From NCBI GenBank assembly GCA_019420465.1, contig JAHZHB010000046.1, forward strand, positions 1 to 35,088: a stretch of DNA of 35,088 nt, given 5' to 3'. Positions 1-6,701 of this stretch are shown here, one piece after another; the stretch's first letter is position 1, and every line of letters begins with the position of its first letter. The DNA comes from Lachnospiraceae bacterium (GTDB taxonomy: Bacteria; Bacillota; Clostridia; Lachnospirales; Lachnospiraceae). Under the pieces are notes generated by a model that was not told the origin of the DNA, did not search any database, and saw nothing but the letters and a program-made list of their open reading frames with translations. The translations under genes and the position numbers were made by a program.

Positions 1-1
1 C

Positions 2-67
2 CGGGATGTGAACCACGGCCATACCCTGCACTTCCCCGATTTCCCGGGCTGCCTGGATTTAAAGTGA
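2..67 (+). pseudogene. C-terminal end of a HicB-like fragment
   Basis: An open frame enters from the left edge and ends at TGA 65-67. It reads ...HTLHFPDFPGCLDLK. The FPDFPGC string resembles the HicB antitoxin motif (FPDLPGC), which normally lies near the N-terminus and is followed by about 50-100 more residues. Here the protein stops four residues after it, so this would be a truncated HicB or an unrelated protein with a chance match. Only 21 residues are visible. Confidence 0.3.
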
Positions 68-111
68 AATGCAAATTTAACAGGAAATTTTCTTATTAAA
101 AGACAAATGAC

Positions 112-140
112 TTGTTCATATATTCGTTTCATGCTAAGAT
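112..140 (+). promoter_or_regulatory. Probable sigma-A promoter of the XRE gene
   Basis: TTGTTC at 112-117 and TAAGAT at 135-140 are separated by 17 bp, with an A/T-rich upstream stretch. The predicted start site lies about 35 nt ahead of the regulator's start codon. Confidence 0.5.
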
Positions 141-184
141 AAACCCAGTGTTCAGGGATGGAGCAAAACCATGGAGGGATGAAA

Positions 185-487
185 ATGGAACCAATGTATG
201 TGTCGATCCAGCCCGTGGAAACCGGGAAGCGGATCAAACAGCTGCTGTGTGAGCAGCATTACACTATCCGTGAGATTCAGGGTGCATTCGGTTTTGAAAA
301 CCCGCAGGCCATCTATAAGTGGATCTCCGGCAAATCGTTACCAAGTCTGGATAACTTTATCATTCTCAGCAGGTTGCTGCATACCAGTATTGAAAATATC
401 CTCGTCATTGACGGGGATATTCCTCGTTTCAGCGTTGTGCTTTCCAAAATTCATAAAAAATGGAGAAAATATTGGATAAGTATATAA
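185..487 (+). CDS. Small XRE-family helix-turn-helix regulator
   Basis: A 100-residue protein. Residues about 14-71 form a Cro/CI-type domain: GKRIKQLL, then IREIQGAFGF, the recognition segment NPQAIYKWISGK, and SLPSLDNFIILSRLL. This is the usual layout of a DNA-binding XRE domain. The C-terminal 25 residues are basic and carry no recognised domain. I chose ATG 185 because GGAGGG at 173-178 lies 6 nt upstream; ATG 158 and ATG 179 are in frame but badly placed relative to it. The next gene, a kinase-like protein, begins 143 nt downstream on the same strand, so this could be the regulatory partner of that gene, as HipB is for HipA. A 10-bp palindrome AAGTATACTT lies in the gap at about 514-523. 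The pairing is inference. Confidence 0.8.
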   Translation: MEPMYVSIQPVETGKRIKQLLCEQHYTIREIQGAFGFENPQAIYKWISGKSLPSLDNFIILSRLLHTSIENILVIDGDIPRFSVVLSKIHKKWRKYWISI

Positions 488-630
488 AAGCTATGGAAAT
501 ATAAAGAAAAAAGAAGTATACTTATACAATAAATAACGTACCAGAGCTGAATGGGAATTCCATGTTCTGGTTTGAATATAGTAAACTTTAAGTCGCAAAT
601 TCACCAGAAAACCGCAGAAAGGAGTTCGCT

Positions 631-1776
631 ATGACGACAGACCATTATGCTGCCATGCCGCCTGCCTATAAGGCGGTACATTATACCTATGCTTCCCGTA
701 CATCAAATCTGACCGCAGAGGCCGTCGGGGTGGTCAAAGGGGAAAAGCATTTTCCTGTATTTGCGGATCACCGTATCTTTAAACCACTGACAAAATCAAA
801 GCCGTATTCCACACCGCTGTTTGCCTATGCAGAGGTATTCTGGTCGGCAGTGATCCGTACCTATTTTGCACCGGCGCCTTTGTATCAGCTGGCTTTCTGT
901 GACGGCTATGAAAAGGAGACGGGGAAATATCTTGACTATGGGACGGCCGTGCCGGTGGTGACCGGGGATGGGGAATACCTTTTAAATCTGCTGGAATTTT
1001 TCCGGAAATATCCGGATGAAAAGGTGGATATTGATCAGTATGTGAATTACTGCCAGATGTTTTATGATTTTACATCGATTTTTGAGGCGTCCTATTTCCA
1101 GAGGCATCGTGATGTGGCTGAGCAGCTGGCTCTGCAGGTGCTTGTCTCTGTTGTGAAGGGCGATCAGAATTATCACTATGAAAATGTGGCCTTTTTATGT
1201 AAAAATCCTGAAAAGTCAGGAAAAAGCAGCGGGAAGGAGCATATATCCGAAGATGAGATTCTGGGGCTGGCACCGATGATTGATCATGAATTTTCCACCT
1301 ACTATATGTTTCCGGATCATTTTGCGCAGCATAAATATGCGTATGATGAACTGGTGCGTTCTGTCGTGGGAGCTGAGGTTTCGCCGGAGGAATATGCGTT
1401 TGTGGAAAATGAGACGGAGCGAAAGCTTATAGAGGCCAGTGCGGTGGCACTGCACCGTAATCTTATGTATATCAGGGAGCATTATCCGGAAGTGACACAA
1501 AAGTTTGTCCGTCAGCTTACGCAACTTGAAAATGACCTGCAAGATCACAGGGAATGGTTTGAACTACAGAGAAATCCGCAGTATCCGGATACGGCCAATT
1601 CTTTTGCTTTTCGTATCGGTATGGCTCGGTACAAAGAGAAGAACGAAGAAAAGGCGGCCATGTATGAGGCAAAGTATGCGGGAAAAGAGAAAACGATCGA
1701 CTTTGACGTGGTCAACAGTCAGGCTATCTATGAGATCAAGCAGGTAATCCGGCTGATAAAACAGGTGTTAGCGTGA
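631..1776 (+). CDS. Unknown protein with HipA/CtkA-like kinase features
   Basis: A 381-residue soluble protein with start ATG 631 behind AAAGGAG. I do not recognise it as a named family. Several stretches resemble HipA-like Ser/Thr kinases: IFKP (K51) and a conserved-looking Glu in YAEVFWS (E68) could be the ATP-binding Lys/Glu pair; KGDQNYHYENVAFL (177-189) resembles the catalytic loop D-x-H-x-x-N followed by hydrophobics; LAPMIDHEFS (213-222) resembles the metal-binding LAPxYD segment (D218). In the best alignment the catalytic Asp position is Asn180 (NYHYEN), with D178 two residues earlier, so the protein may be catalytically altered or inactive. The C-terminal 120 residues are charged and helical. 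An XRE gene lies just upstream, as in hipBA modules. The kinase-like call is tentative and rests on motif order, not on a profile match. Confidence 0.5.
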   Translation: MTTDHYAAMPPAYKAVHYTYASRTSNLTAEAVGVVKGEKHFPVFADHRIFKPLTKSKPYSTPLFAYAEVFWSAVIRTYFAPAPLYQLAFCDGYEKETGKYLDYGTAVPVVTGDGEYLLNLLEFFRKYPDEKVDIDQYVNYCQMFYDFTSIFEASYFQRHRDVAEQLALQVLVSVVKGDQNYHYENVAFLCKNPEKSGKSSGKEHISEDEILGLAPMIDHEFSTYYMFPDHFAQHKYAYDELVRSVVGAEVSPEEYAFVENETERKLIEASAVALHRNLMYIREHYPEVTQKFVRQLTQLENDLQDHREWFELQRNPQYPDTANSFAFRIGMARYKEKNEEKAAMYEAKYAGKEKTIDFDVVNSQAIYEIKQVIRLIKQVLA

Positions 1777-1827
1777 CAATGCAGGCATACTGCGATAACA
1801 GACAGAGGTGTAACCGTACCGCTAAAA

Positions 1828-1985
1828 AGCAAAGTATGAATACAGCAGTGTCTTAGAGTGAAGAAAATCCACGGAAATGTTCACAGATAAGAAATTCGGT
1901 GTAAAAAAAGGTGTTCTAAGCAGAAAACGGCCCCGATGAAGCAAAAAGGAAGCATTTCCGGGGTCAGGTAGTGCCAGAAAAGGGC
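1828..1985. repeat. Dispersed intergenic repeat, copy A
   Basis: This segment aligns in the same orientation with 3613-3778: shared blocks include AGCAGT, TTCACAG.TAAGAAATYCGGTG, AAAAAAAG and GGGGTCAGGTAGTG. I estimate roughly 70-75 percent identity by eye. No gene is seen in 1777-2306. The two copies lie on either side of the DUF362 gene. Confidence 0.65.
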
Positions 1986-2107
1986 GAAAACGGCCCCGGG
2001 GAAGCAAAAAGAAAGCAATCTCGGGGTCAGGTAGTGTCAGAAAAGGGTGAGAACGTCCCGGGAAAATAAGAAGGAAGCAATCCCGTGGTCAGAGACTGTC
2101 AGACTGG
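1925..2107. repeat. 63-bp tandem hairpin repeat, about three units
   Basis: Three consecutive units start at about 1925, 1988 and 2050. The markers CGGCCCC (1928, 1991, about 2054) and GGGGTCAGGTAGTG (1960, 2023, about 2085 degenerate) recur at 62-63 bp. Each of the first two units can fold with a GGCCCCG / CGGGGTC stem around a purine-rich loop. The third unit is diverged. The remainder, 2108-2263, holds nothing recognisable. Confidence 0.75.
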
Positions 2108-2263
2108 AAATTCGCTGTATGATGGATGACAGGGAGTATGCGAGATATGCTGTGCAGCGGATAAATGAGTATGGAAAAATTCTGTGGGAGTCATCATGCT
2201 CTTCCTGCAGCCACTTATATCATATTTGCTGTGGAAGATGGTGCTGTGAATCGGTAAGAATAA

Positions 2264-2298
2264 GGATGAAGCCACCTTTTTTACAGATAGCTTCATCC
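2264..2298 (-). terminator. Hairpin 3' of the DUF362 gene
   Basis: GGATGAAGC (2264-2272) pairs with GCTTCATCC (2290-2298), a perfect 9-bp stem just past the gene's stop. On the minus strand it is followed by the moderately T-rich TTATTCTTACC, so it may be a weak intrinsic terminator. Confidence 0.5.
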
Positions 2299-2306
2299 CA
2301 TAAAAA

Positions 2307-3428
2307 TCAGATCTTCTTCAATTCATACGCGCGGCTGCCAAGTCCGATCTTTTCGCCGTGATCCAGTGTAGCTTCCCATTCAACATTCGGATTGGAATCC
2401 ATAAAATGGTTGTGGTGACAATGCCAGTCAGGCTTTGCCAGATTATCAGAGAGCTGGCTGTTTGGTAACGGTTTGGCTGCAAGACAGGCATCTGCACAGG
2501 CCTGGTCAAGAGCAATCGGATCGAAGCTTGCGAACATGCCGATATCCGGGAGGATAGGTGCATCGTTTTCACCGTGGCAGTCACAGTTCGGGCTGATATC
2601 CTGAACCAGTGCAATATGGAAACAGGGACGGCCATGACAGACAGCTTTTGCATATTCTGTCATCTTGCGGCAGAGCAGTTCGTTGGAATTGCTGTGTGGA
2701 TTATGGATCGCATCAAAGCTGCAGGCACCGATACAACGGCCACAGCCTTTACATTTGTCATAATCAATGACAGCTTTTTTCTCGGGATATGTGATCGCGT
2801 CACTTCCGCATTCTTTTGCACAGCGTTTACAGCCGCGGCAGAGATCTTTTTCGATAACAGGCTTGCCACTGTTATGCTGTGCCATTTTTCCGGCACGGCT
2901 TCCACAGCCCATGCCGATGTTTTTGATCGCACCGCCGAAACCGGTGGCTTCGTGGCCTTTGAAATGTGTGAGACTGATGAACACGTCAGCGTCCATAATG
3001 GCCCGGCCGATTCTGGCTGTAGGACAGTACTGAGCATTTTCAACCGGAACTTCCACGTCGTCTGTACCGCGCAGACCGTCACCGATAATGATCTGACATC
3101 CGGTGGTGATCGTATTAAAGCCGTTCAGATTGGCACAGTCCATGTGTTCCAGCGCATTTTTTCTGCTTCCGGGATATAATGTATTGCAGTCCGTGAGAAA
3201 TGGCATACCGCCCTGCTCCTTGCAGAGGTCAGCCACAACCTTAGCATAATTCGGGCGCAGAAAAGCCAGGTTTCCGAGCTCTCCAAAATGCATTTTAATG
3301 GCAACAAATTTACCATCCATATCCATATCGCGGATGCCGGCAGCGATGCAGAGCTTTTTCAGCTTGTCCAGCTGGCTGGTTCCGACTTTGCAGCGGAAAT
3401 CTGTAAAATAGACAGTTGATTTTTCCAT
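2307..3428 (-). CDS. DUF362 protein with two 4Fe-4S ferredoxin motifs
   Basis: A 373-residue protein. The N-terminal half (about 1-185) is a DUF362-type domain, with KMHFGE, the segment SLTHFKGHEATGFGGAIKN and GMGCGSRAGK. Two clusters follow: C-RG-C-KR-C-AKE-C (C197, C200, C203, C207) and C-KG-C-GR-C-IGA-C (C226, C229, C232, C236). These are canonical CxxCxxCxxxC motifs for two [4Fe-4S] clusters. The C-terminal part is rich in Cys and His (CDCHGE, HCHHNHF), suggesting further metal ligands. Such proteins are thought to be cytoplasmic redox proteins, but a substrate is not established. AGGAGGG sits ahead of the start. It is a single gene on the minus strand between two copies of an intergenic repeat. 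Confidence 0.9.
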   Translation of the reverse strand: MEKSTVYFTDFRCKVGTSQLDKLKKLCIAAGIRDMDMDGKFVAIKMHFGELGNLAFLRPNYAKVVADLCKEQGGMPFLTDCNTLYPGSRKNALEHMDCANLNGFNTITTGCQIIIGDGLRGTDDVEVPVENAQYCPTARIGRAIMDADVFISLTHFKGHEATGFGGAIKNIGMGCGSRAGKMAQHNSGKPVIEKDLCRGCKRCAKECGSDAITYPEKKAVIDYDKCKGCGRCIGACSFDAIHNPHSNSNELLCRKMTEYAKAVCHGRPCFHIALVQDISPNCDCHGENDAPILPDIGMFASFDPIALDQACADACLAAKPLPNSQLSDNLAKPDWHCHHNHFMDSNPNVEWEATLDHGEKIGLGSRAYELKKI

Positions 3429-3612
3429 AAGATACCCTCCTGTATATGTAGTATAAAGGCATATTCTGAAGCCGTTAACTCATTATGGCATTCATTTCAG
3501 GGAAGTTCAAGAGATATTCCTCTTTGTGGAGGCCGTTGCTGTTTGTGTATAAAGGAAAAAAAGTTTCCCGGACCGCGGAAGATGCTGGAAAGATGCGTAA
3601 AAGTACTGTTGA

Positions 3613-3778
3613 AAAAGTAAAGCATGATCGCAGCAGTACTTTAAAATAGAGAAGATCCCCGGAAAAGTTCACAGGTAAGAAATCCGGTGCAAAAAAAGCA
3701 GTTTTAAGTGTAAAAAGACACCGGAAAATCAAGAAAAAAGCTCGCCCGGGGTCAGGTAGTGTCGGAAAAGGATGAGAA
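3613..3778. repeat. Dispersed intergenic repeat, copy B
   Basis: This is the partner of 1828-1985 and has the same orientation. It retains GGGGTCAGGTAGTG at about 3748-3761 and runs into the perfect hairpin at 3778-3818. It lies upstream of the DUF362 gene. The rest of the 3429-3963 gap shows no gene. Confidence 0.65.
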
Positions 3779-3818
3779 AGACCTCGGAAATGCTAAGACA
3801 AAACATTTCCGAGGTCTT
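3778..3818. terminator. Perfect 15-bp hairpin
   Basis: AAGACCTCGGAAATG (3778-3792) pairs with CATTTCCGAGGTCTT (3804-3818) around an 11-nt loop. It is followed on the plus strand by CTTTAAAAT and on the minus strand by CTTTCTC. It could act as a terminator for the symporter gene. Its stem is a version of the stem in the 63-bp repeats, with CTC/GAG replacing CCC/GGG, so it may primarily be a repeat-family hairpin. Confidence 0.6.
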
Positions 3819-3838
3819 CTTTAAAATCAGATGCATTT

Positions 3839-3969
3839 CCAGACCGGTTCATCTGCAATTCAGCCCCATCTCCAGACTAGTTCATCTGCAATTTAGCCCC
3901 ATCTCCAGACTAGCCCATCGGCAAATCAAGCTAATCTCCAGACTGGCCCGTCTCCAGTCAGGCTCATCT
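3839..3969. repeat. 33-bp tandem repeat, four units
   Basis: The phrase CCAGAC recurs at 3839, 3872, 3905 and 3938, with units of exactly 33 bp. Units one and two differ at few positions; units three and four are more diverged. The array ends on the stop codon of the minus-strand symporter gene (TCA at 3964-3966). The period is a multiple of three. Confidence 0.85.
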
Positions 3970-5298
3970 CCACTGAAATGTGATCATTCCGTACAGATAA
4001 ATAAAAGCAACACTTCCCGGCAGGACGAAGCGAAAGATCGGTTTCATCCAGCTTTTGACTTTCAGTCCCTTACCGGTATTGGCTTCTTTGATGAAGTTAT
4101 CCCAGCCCCAGCCGATCCGGTTGCAGCAGAAGAGTGCAAGAACCAGAGACCCGAGTGGCAAGATATTGTTGGATACGATGAAATCCCAGAAATCCAGCCA
4201 CGCAGTGCCCTCGGCAAACGGCTGAAAATGGAACACACTGTAGCCAAGAGCAGTGGTAAGCGCCAGTAAGAACAGGCCGATACCGCAGATCACGCTTCCC
4301 TTCGGCCGGGACCAGCCGGTAAGCTCGCGCACCATGGCGAGGATATTTTCACATACACCAAGAACCGTGGACAGTGCGGCAAAGATCATAAACAGAAAGA
4401 ATAAAGATCCCCAGATCCGTCCGCCCGGCATATGGTTAAAAACAGCAGCCATAGTATCAAACAGAAGGCTCGGTCCGGCGGTGACTTCCAGATCATAGGT
4501 AAAGCAGGCAGGAAAAATGATCACACCGGCAAGAAAAGCTACAAGGAAATCCAGTGCAATGACATTGACGGCTTCCCCCATCAGGGAGCGTTCTTTTCCA
4601 ATGTAGCTGCCGAAGATCGCCATACCGCCCATGCCGGTAGACAGTGTAAAGAAAGCCTGGTTCATGGCACCAACGACTACCGAACCATTGATCTTTGAAA
4701 AATCCGGTTTGAGATAAAAGGTTATACCGGACGCAGCCCCGTCTAACAGAAGGCTGTGTACGGCCAGTGCCAACATCAGCACGAGCAGGATCAACATCAT
4801 ATATTTGGTGACGCGCTCCAGTCCGCCCTGCAGATTAAAGGACAGGATAAAAAAGGCCAGAAGCAGCGTAACAAATAAAAAGATCACATTGACAGATGGC
4901 GAAGTGATCATGGCGGAGAACCCGAGATCTGCCTGCTTTCCACTGACAAAGCGTGTGAAATAATAGATGATCCAGCCGCAGACTACGGTATAAAAGGCCA
5001 TCAGGGCAATATTGCCGAGCAGGCATAGCCAGCCAAAGATATCCCATTTCTGTCCGTCCTTTTGCAGTTTGCGGTACATAAACAGCGGGCTTACCTGCGC
5101 GGCGCGCCCAATGGAAAATTCCATGACCAGAGCAGGAATACCAAGAAGAAGCAGGCATACGATATAGACCAGCATAAAGCTGCCTCCACCGTTTTGTCCG
5201 CACATCCACGGAAATTTCCAGACATTTCCGCAGCCGATCGCACAGCCCGCAGAAAGCATGATAAAGCCAAGACGGCTTCCAAGTTGTTCACGTTTCAT
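3964..5298 (-). CDS. NSS-family sodium-dependent transporter
   Basis: A 444-residue polytopic membrane protein with about 11-12 hydrophobic segments, normal for bacterial sodium:neurotransmitter symporter homologues of the LeuT/TnaT/MhsT type. The diagnostic first helix is present: SRLGFIMLSAGCAIGCGNVW then KFPWMCGQNGGGSF, which carries the unwound G-x-GN-x-W-(K/R)-FP motif that binds sodium and substrate in LeuT. The segment FTLSTGMGGMAIFGSYI matches the sixth helix region. It probably imports an amino acid with sodium; the specific substrate cannot be read from the sequence. GGGGG lies about 9 nt before the start on the minus strand. The 3' end abuts a 33-bp tandem repeat. It is monocistronic. 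Confidence 0.92.
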   Translation of the reverse strand: MKREQLGSRLGFIMLSAGCAIGCGNVWKFPWMCGQNGGGSFMLVYIVCLLLLGIPALVMEFSIGRAAQVSPLFMYRKLQKDGQKWDIFGWLCLLGNIALMAFYTVVCGWIIYYFTRFVSGKQADLGFSAMITSPSVNVIFLFVTLLLAFFILSFNLQGGLERVTKYMMLILLVLMLALAVHSLLLDGAASGITFYLKPDFSKINGSVVVGAMNQAFFTLSTGMGGMAIFGSYIGKERSLMGEAVNVIALDFLVAFLAGVIIFPACFTYDLEVTAGPSLLFDTMAAVFNHMPGGRIWGSLFFLFMIFAALSTVLGVCENILAMVRELTGWSRPKGSVICGIGLFLLALTTALGYSVFHFQPFAEGTAWLDFWDFIVSNNILPLGSLVLALFCCNRIGWGWDNFIKEANTGKGLKVKSWMKPIFRFVLPGSVAFIYLYGMITFQWR

Positions 5299-5327
5299 GT
5301 AAACATCCCCCTTTGGTTGTTTCCCTT

Positions 5328-5357
5328 ATTATAAGATAAACACGTAGGGTTTGTAAA
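5328..5357 (-). promoter_or_regulatory. Promoter of the NSS transporter gene
   Basis: On the minus strand TTTACA (5352-5357) and TATAAT (5328-5333) are 18 bp apart, a near-consensus sigma-A promoter about 30 nt before the start codon. Confidence 0.65.
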
Positions 5358-5405
5358 ATACTATGTGAGAAAAAACCCCGGAATTTTTGGAAAAATGTCG
5401 AATGA

Positions 5406-5434
5406 TTGAATTACAGATAGGGGTGTGCTAATAT
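5406..5434 (+). promoter_or_regulatory. Promoter ahead of the FTR-like genes
   Basis: TTGAAT (5406-5411) and TAATAT (5429-5434) are 17 bp apart. It is divergent from the symporter promoter and would yield a leader of about 40 nt before the small ORF at 5482. Confidence 0.55.
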
Positions 5435-5481
5435 GAAAGTTATAGTGCGTATGTGTCCGGAAGTATGTGACAGGGATATAT

Positions 5482-5610
5482 ATGGATAAAAGAAGACAGA
5501 GTTTTGGAGGAAAAGCCTATGAATGGTGTGTAAACAGGCTGTATGATATTGACAGTATTGTGATTCCTGAGGAGCTTTTAGAGCACATCAGTAAAATGCT
5601 GTATCAGTAG
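5482..5610 (+). CDS. Small 42-residue protein upstream of FTR-like gene
   Basis: The short ORF encodes MDKRRQSFGGKAYEWC..., ending ...SKMLYQ, with a single Cys (C16). AGGG at 5472-5475 is a modest ribosome binding site 6 nt from ATG. It starts downstream of a good promoter and ends 19 nt before the FTR-like gene, so the two are probably cotranscribed. There is a basic N-terminus and an acidic, amphipathic C-terminal half (IDSIVIPEELLEHISKML). I do not recognise the family. It could be a real small partner protein or a leader ORF. Confidence 0.55.
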   Translation: MDKRRQSFGGKAYEWCVNRLYDIDSIVIPEELLEHISKMLYQ

Positions 5611-5629
5611 AAAAAAGGAGAAGAGAACG

Positions 5630-5830
5630 ATGGGAAAAGTTCGTCTGAATGAAAACAGTGAGATCGTGGCAACGGTCAAAGAGGGCCTGAAACGTACAGG
5701 TGGCTACTGCCCCTGCCGTCTGGAGCGAAAGCCGGAATACAAGTGTATCTGTGAGGAGTTTAAGGCACAGATACAGGACCCGGATTTTGAGGGTTACTGC
5801 CATTGCAGACTGTATTATAAGGAAAAATAA
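5630..5830 (+). CDS. Compact ferredoxin:thioredoxin reductase-like catalytic protein
   Basis: A 66-residue protein, start ATG 5630 behind AAAAAAGGAG. It has three C-x-C pairs: CPC (27-29), CIC (39-41) and CHC (57-59), within GYCPCRLE, KCICEEF and EGYCHCRLYY. Ferredoxin:thioredoxin reductase catalytic subunits carry CPC, CPC and CHC motifs that ligate a [4Fe-4S] cluster next to a redox disulfide. Here the second Pro is Ile, and the spacing is 9 and 15 residues rather than the textbook 16 and 8, so this is a shortened, rearranged-spacing relative. It is probably cytosolic and passes electrons from ferredoxin to a thioredoxin-like protein (inference). No thioredoxin gene is adjacent. Confidence 0.75.
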   Translation: MGKVRLNENSEIVATVKEGLKRTGGYCPCRLERKPEYKCICEEFKAQIQDPDFEGYCHCRLYYKEK

Positions 5831-5860
5831 TCACAGAAGCCTACGGTAAGCCAAAAACAG

Positions 5861-5947
5861 ACGGGATTACGTGAAAGCTGTGAGCCGGACGGGTGAAACG
5901 TCCGGCGGTATGTGAGAATAATCCGGCATATGTTTGCAAGATGCCGG
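5861..5947 (+). other. Structured stretch, possible group II intron remnant
   Basis: Two strong hairpins follow the FTR-like gene: GCCGGACG (5884-5891) with CGTCCGGC (5899-5906), and CCGGCAT (5923-5929) with ATGCCGG (5941-5947). The context GTGAAAGCTGTGAGCCGGAC...GTGAAAC resembles a conserved stem in bacterial group II introns that lies near the reverse transcriptase ORF. No reverse transcriptase or domain V is present, so this is at most a fragment. The hairpins could also be a non-canonical terminator. Confidence 0.3.
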
Positions 5948-5976
5948 AAACAGATCAGGAAAAGAGGAAGAATACC

Positions 5977-6247
5977 ATGAAAAAGGAATCGTGACAACGA
6001 TACTGGCACTGACGATGGCTGTTGCCTGTACAGGCTGCAGGCTGTTCAGGCCGATATCTATCTGTTCCTTTCTGATGCTTCTGCAAAGGATATGGTAAAG
6101 ACAAATGTGGAAGATATGTATGGCCTGACGATGACAGAAGAGAGCGATACGGTACTGGCCTGTGAGCAGGATGCAGACGATATCGCACAGCAGTTCCAGC
6201 AGGAAGAGGATGAAGATACAAACAAACGGGCAGCCAAAGCGCGATGA
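5977..6247 (+). pseudogene. Frameshifted lipoprotein-like gene remnant
   Basis: ATG 5977 reads MKKES and stops. One frame over, the sequence reads IVTTILALTMAVACTGCR, a textbook lipoprotein signal peptide with an ACTGC lipobox. After a second shift near 6036-6047 a third frame stays open as ADIYLFLSDASAKDMV... to TGA 6245. At least two indels therefore separate a start codon, a signal peptide and a body. The C-terminal end (KRAAKAR) may already belong to the ABC ATPase fragment that continues in the same frame past the TGA. Confidence 0.6.
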
Positions 6248-6610
6248 CTGGAAAGCTTTGTTTCGGACACTGAAAAATTTACATCTGCCCTGGGGCTGGA
6301 TGGTTCCAACTTCTCCGGCGGACAGGGGCAGTGTATCTCCATCGCCAGAGCCATGCTTCGAAACGCAGATTACCTGCTTCTTGACGAGGCTAGCAGCAAT
6401 CTGGATGTATTAAGCGAGGCTATGGTGACGGAGGCCTTAAATAACCTGATGAAGGACAAGACAACGATCATGATCGCACATAATTATGCGGCAACAAAGA
6501 ATGCGGATCATGTGATCGTCATGAAAGAAGGCACTGTTGAAGCTGAGGGTACACCAGAGGAGCTGTTAAAGACCAATACATATTATCAGATTTTCAGTCA
6601 CACGCTGTGA
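6248..6610 (+). pseudogene. C-terminal half of an ABC exporter ATPase domain
   Basis: In one frame this reads LESFVSD...NFSGGQGQCISIARAML: the ABC signature. Then come YLLLDEASSNLD (Walker B and D-loop) and IAHNYAA (H-loop region), ending at TGA 6608. These are features of an exporter-type nucleotide-binding domain, but the Walker A half and all membrane helices are missing, and the frame is closed upstream by TGA 6245. The only internal ATG, 6353, would give 85 residues lacking the signature. It is best read as a non-functional remnant. It lies directly behind the lipoprotein remnant, so the region is a deletion scar or mosaic. Confidence 0.8.
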
Positions 6611-6630
6611 GGTGCGAAAGCTGTGAAGAG

Positions 6631-6662
6631 GATAAAGAGGCGTTAAAAAGCGCCTCTTTATC
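6631..6662 (+). terminator. Intrinsic-type hairpin after the ABC remnant
   Basis: GATAAAGAGGCG (6631-6642) pairs perfectly over 12 bp with CGCCTCTTTATC (6651-6662) around an 8-nt loop. There is no clear T tract after it. It separates the remnant from the protease gene. Confidence 0.6.
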
Positions 6663-6701
6663 GCTCTCAGGAAGAAAATGGATCATAAAGGAGACAAAAA
6701 C

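Noticed and set aside
1822..2007. Minus-strand frame similar over about 30 residues to the minus-strand frame at 3475-3732
   Set aside because: Both are translations of the dispersed intergenic repeat. There is no start signal, and the similarity is explained at the DNA level.
2047..2361. 104-residue plus-strand frame after the 63-bp repeats
   Set aside because: It starts inside the repeat, crosses the terminator and ends inside the opposite gene, with no ribosome binding site.
2574..3179. 201-residue plus-strand frame inside the DUF362 gene
   Set aside because: It is antisense to a clear ferredoxin-domain gene; composition is typical of a shadow frame.
3772..4269. 165-residue plus-strand frame with an 11-residue repeat (ISRLVHLQFSP)
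   Set aside because: Most of it is antisense to the symporter gene, and the repeated part is the 33-bp DNA repeat. No ribosome binding site.
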